This document shows positions 62,849 through 64,000 of a DNA stretch of 64,000 nucleotides, one piece after another. The DNA comes from Pedobacter namyangjuensis. Its GTDB lineage: Bacteria; Bacteroidota; Bacteroidia; Sphingobacteriales; Sphingobacteriaceae. The first letter of the stretch is position 1. Each line of letters starts with the position of its first letter. A program made the position numbers and the translations under genes. The notes beneath the pieces are model-generated. The model worked only from the letters and a program-made list of their open reading frames with translations. It did not search any database and was not told the DNA's origin. Where the stretch lies: positions 1 to 64,000 of the forward strand of contig NZ_QMHQ01000002.1 in NCBI RefSeq assembly GCF_003313325.1, given 5' to 3'.

Positions 62849-63217
62849 TTAGGCTCCTGTAAGCCGAATGTTTTTAGCTACAGAGTCAATCAGCTTCGTT
62901 ATGTCGAAGGGTTTGGAAAGGAAATTGGCTCTAGGAAACTGCTTACGAACATAAATGGGGTCTTCATGTGCAGACATAATCAACACCGGAACATCTGCTG
63001 TAGCGGGGTTTTGCTGCAGTTCTCTATAAATATCTAAACCGTTACCATCTGGTAACATAACATCCAGAATATACATTTGCGGAATTTCGTTGCTATTTTC
63101 TTTAAAATCTTTAGCACAGGAAAAAGTGCTCATGTCATAATTTTCTTCTCCAAGTATGTAGGGGTAAAGATCACGAATGCTCTCGTCATCTTCTAATATA
63201 AATATTTTAGGTTTCAT
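62849..63217 (-). CDS. Single-domain response regulator
   Basis: A 122-aa CheY-like receiver: FILEDDESI, phosphoacceptor Asp in MYILDVMLPDGNG (about 54), MSAHE and LSKPFDI. Similar in length and motif to the one at 33786-34148 (LDVMLPDGSG). No output domain and no adjacent kinase. Confidence 0.92.
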   Translation of the reverse strand: MKPKIFILEDDESIRDLYPYILGEENYDMSTFSCAKDFKENSNEIPQMYILDVMLPDGNGLDIYRELQQNPATADVPVLIMSAHEDPIYVRKQFPRANFLSKPFDITKLIDSVAKNIRLTGA

Positions 63218-63349
63218 AGGTGCTGGGTTGATAGTGAACTAACGGAAACCAGTACTATGTTGTTTTTAATATTACGTACTATTTCGGTGAAAAACGTAAA
63301 AACACGTATTTATCGCTTTTTTTTCTATAAAATTTAGTAAATTATTTAT

Positions 63350-64000
63350 TTAGAAGTATTTATCTAACGTAATTCCATAAGTGATGTTTAAATTTTCCCT
63401 GTCGGTAATATTCATTTTGTTATAATTTAAAGTGGTATTTAAGCTAATCCATTTTCTAAGTTTTATACCTATGCTATTAGATAATCTTATGATATGATCT
63501 CCTTCACGCTCAAAAGAACTTTGTAAGAAATTTCCCCCTTCAAACACAACTAATTCTTTAATGGTAAAGCGATATTGAATGCGAAAAGAATTTCTGTAAG
63601 TGTCGTAAATTTCGTTGCTTAAAAGATTACTTTTATCATAAAGTACACCATTGCTTACATTAAGGTAAGCATTTTCCCTATCAACTATGTTGTAAGCTAT
63701 ACCAAGGCCTGCCAATACCTGATGGTTAATTTTAAGAGAGTAACTTGTATTGTAATTTAGCAATCCCCAATAATAGAAATGAGGAAGTGTTTTGTAGAGG
63801 TTAAAATTTAAAGTAGAGGAGAAGTCGTTGTTACTTAATTTGCTATTCTGTTTACCATATAGCCAAGTATTCGTAGAATTAAACACTATGCTTTTTCGCT
63901 GTATTCCAAACGTTAGTGCGTTGTTAAGTAAATAAGCATTTTCTGTATTTGTTTTGTTTACCGAGCCAGCTGCAGAAAGTTTAAGGTGGTGCGCCGTAGT
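63350..64000 (-). CDS. Partial DUF481-like outer-membrane beta-barrel, runs off right edge
   Basis: The frame is open from the stop at 63350 to the window edge (217 codons; the GTG at 63886 is not a credible start because the frame continues upstream with LKLSAAGSVNKTNTENAYLL and FGIQRKSIVF). Alternating strands such as FRIQYRFTIKELVVFEGG and LRKWISLNTTLNYNKM fit a DUF481-type barrel ending YGITLDKYF, whose last Phe is the usual BAM signal. The start and signal peptide lie outside. Confidence 0.75.
   Translation of the reverse strand, partial: TTAHHLKLSAAGSVNKTNTENAYLLNNALTFGIQRKSIVFNSTNTWLYGKQNSKLSNNDFSSTLNFNLYKTLPHFYYWGLLNYNTSYSLKINHQVLAGLGIAYNIVDRENAYLNVSNGVLYDKSNLLSNEIYDTYRNSFRIQYRFTIKELVVFEGGNFLQSSFEREGDHIIRLSNSIGIKLRKWISLNTTLNYNKMNITDRENLNITYGITLDKYF

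Noticed and set aside
1..64000. CRISPR arrays, transposons, prophage or rRNA
   Set aside because: No regularly spaced short repeats, no transposase or phage gene and no rRNA sequence were seen.

Overview
The window looks like chromosome of a member of the Bacteroidota, most likely a Pedobacter-like Sphingobacteriaceae. The evidence is low GC, Bacteroidota-type promoters (TAnnTTTG near -7, in the best cases with TTTG 18-19 bases upstream), little Shine-Dalgarno signal, LytS/LytTR and 7TM-DISM signalling proteins, GH43 lipoproteins or secreted enzymes, DUF3857-transglutaminase proteins, TlpA-type lipoproteins and the futalosine enzyme MqnC. The genus is inferred from overall protein character, not from a marker gene.

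Layout. Bases 1-2340 are the only clearly accessory stretch. It is a one-direction (minus) series of short genes: a partial gene at the left edge, a 129-aa hypothetical, then a DUF5343 gene overlapping a HEPN (Rx4H) gene. The genes are separated by about 120-base imperfect palindromes and preceded by a shared leader, so the arrangement resembles a gene-cassette array. No integrase is in view. Bases 2341-3616 hold an AlkB-like dioxygenase between repeat-rich spacers. Bases 3617-8857 are an oxidative pentose phosphate operon read leftward: ROK/polyphosphate-type glucokinase, HAD hydrolase, gnd, zwf, pgl. Bases 8980-12208 hold a DUF1624 membrane protein, a small hypothetical and two identical tRNA-Ser(UGA) genes with matching promoters. 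These flank a TlpA-like lipoprotein that has no thioredoxin domain.

Bases 12303-22291 carry envelope and lipid functions: BrkB/YihY, thioesterase, MltG and PASTA in one operon, divergent from a D-Ala-D-Ala ligase-like gene. Then come a MATE pump, a thioesterase, an LpxL-type acyltransferase and an AI-2E-family permease. Bases 22115-32632 are mostly small secreted or membrane proteins, a GH43 enzyme, a LytS/LytTR two-component pair and a HopJ homologue. Bases 32764-43085 hold a second YihY, a 7TM-DISM kinase, a YbbA/YbbP-like ABC exporter divergent from a TesA-like esterase operon, and orphan response regulators.

Bases 43254-54565 hold mqnC, an active/inactive M16 peptidase pair, a Cys-containing/Cys-lacking DUF3857-transglutaminase pair and a duplicated GH43 pair, one of which has two fused GH43 domains. 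Bases 54618-64000 hold DUF421, a PAS kinase, a MASE3 kinase, an SDR, DUF72, a NarL-type regulator, a single-domain receiver and a DUF481 outer-membrane protein that runs off the right edge. No CRISPR array, rRNA, transposase or phage gene was seen.
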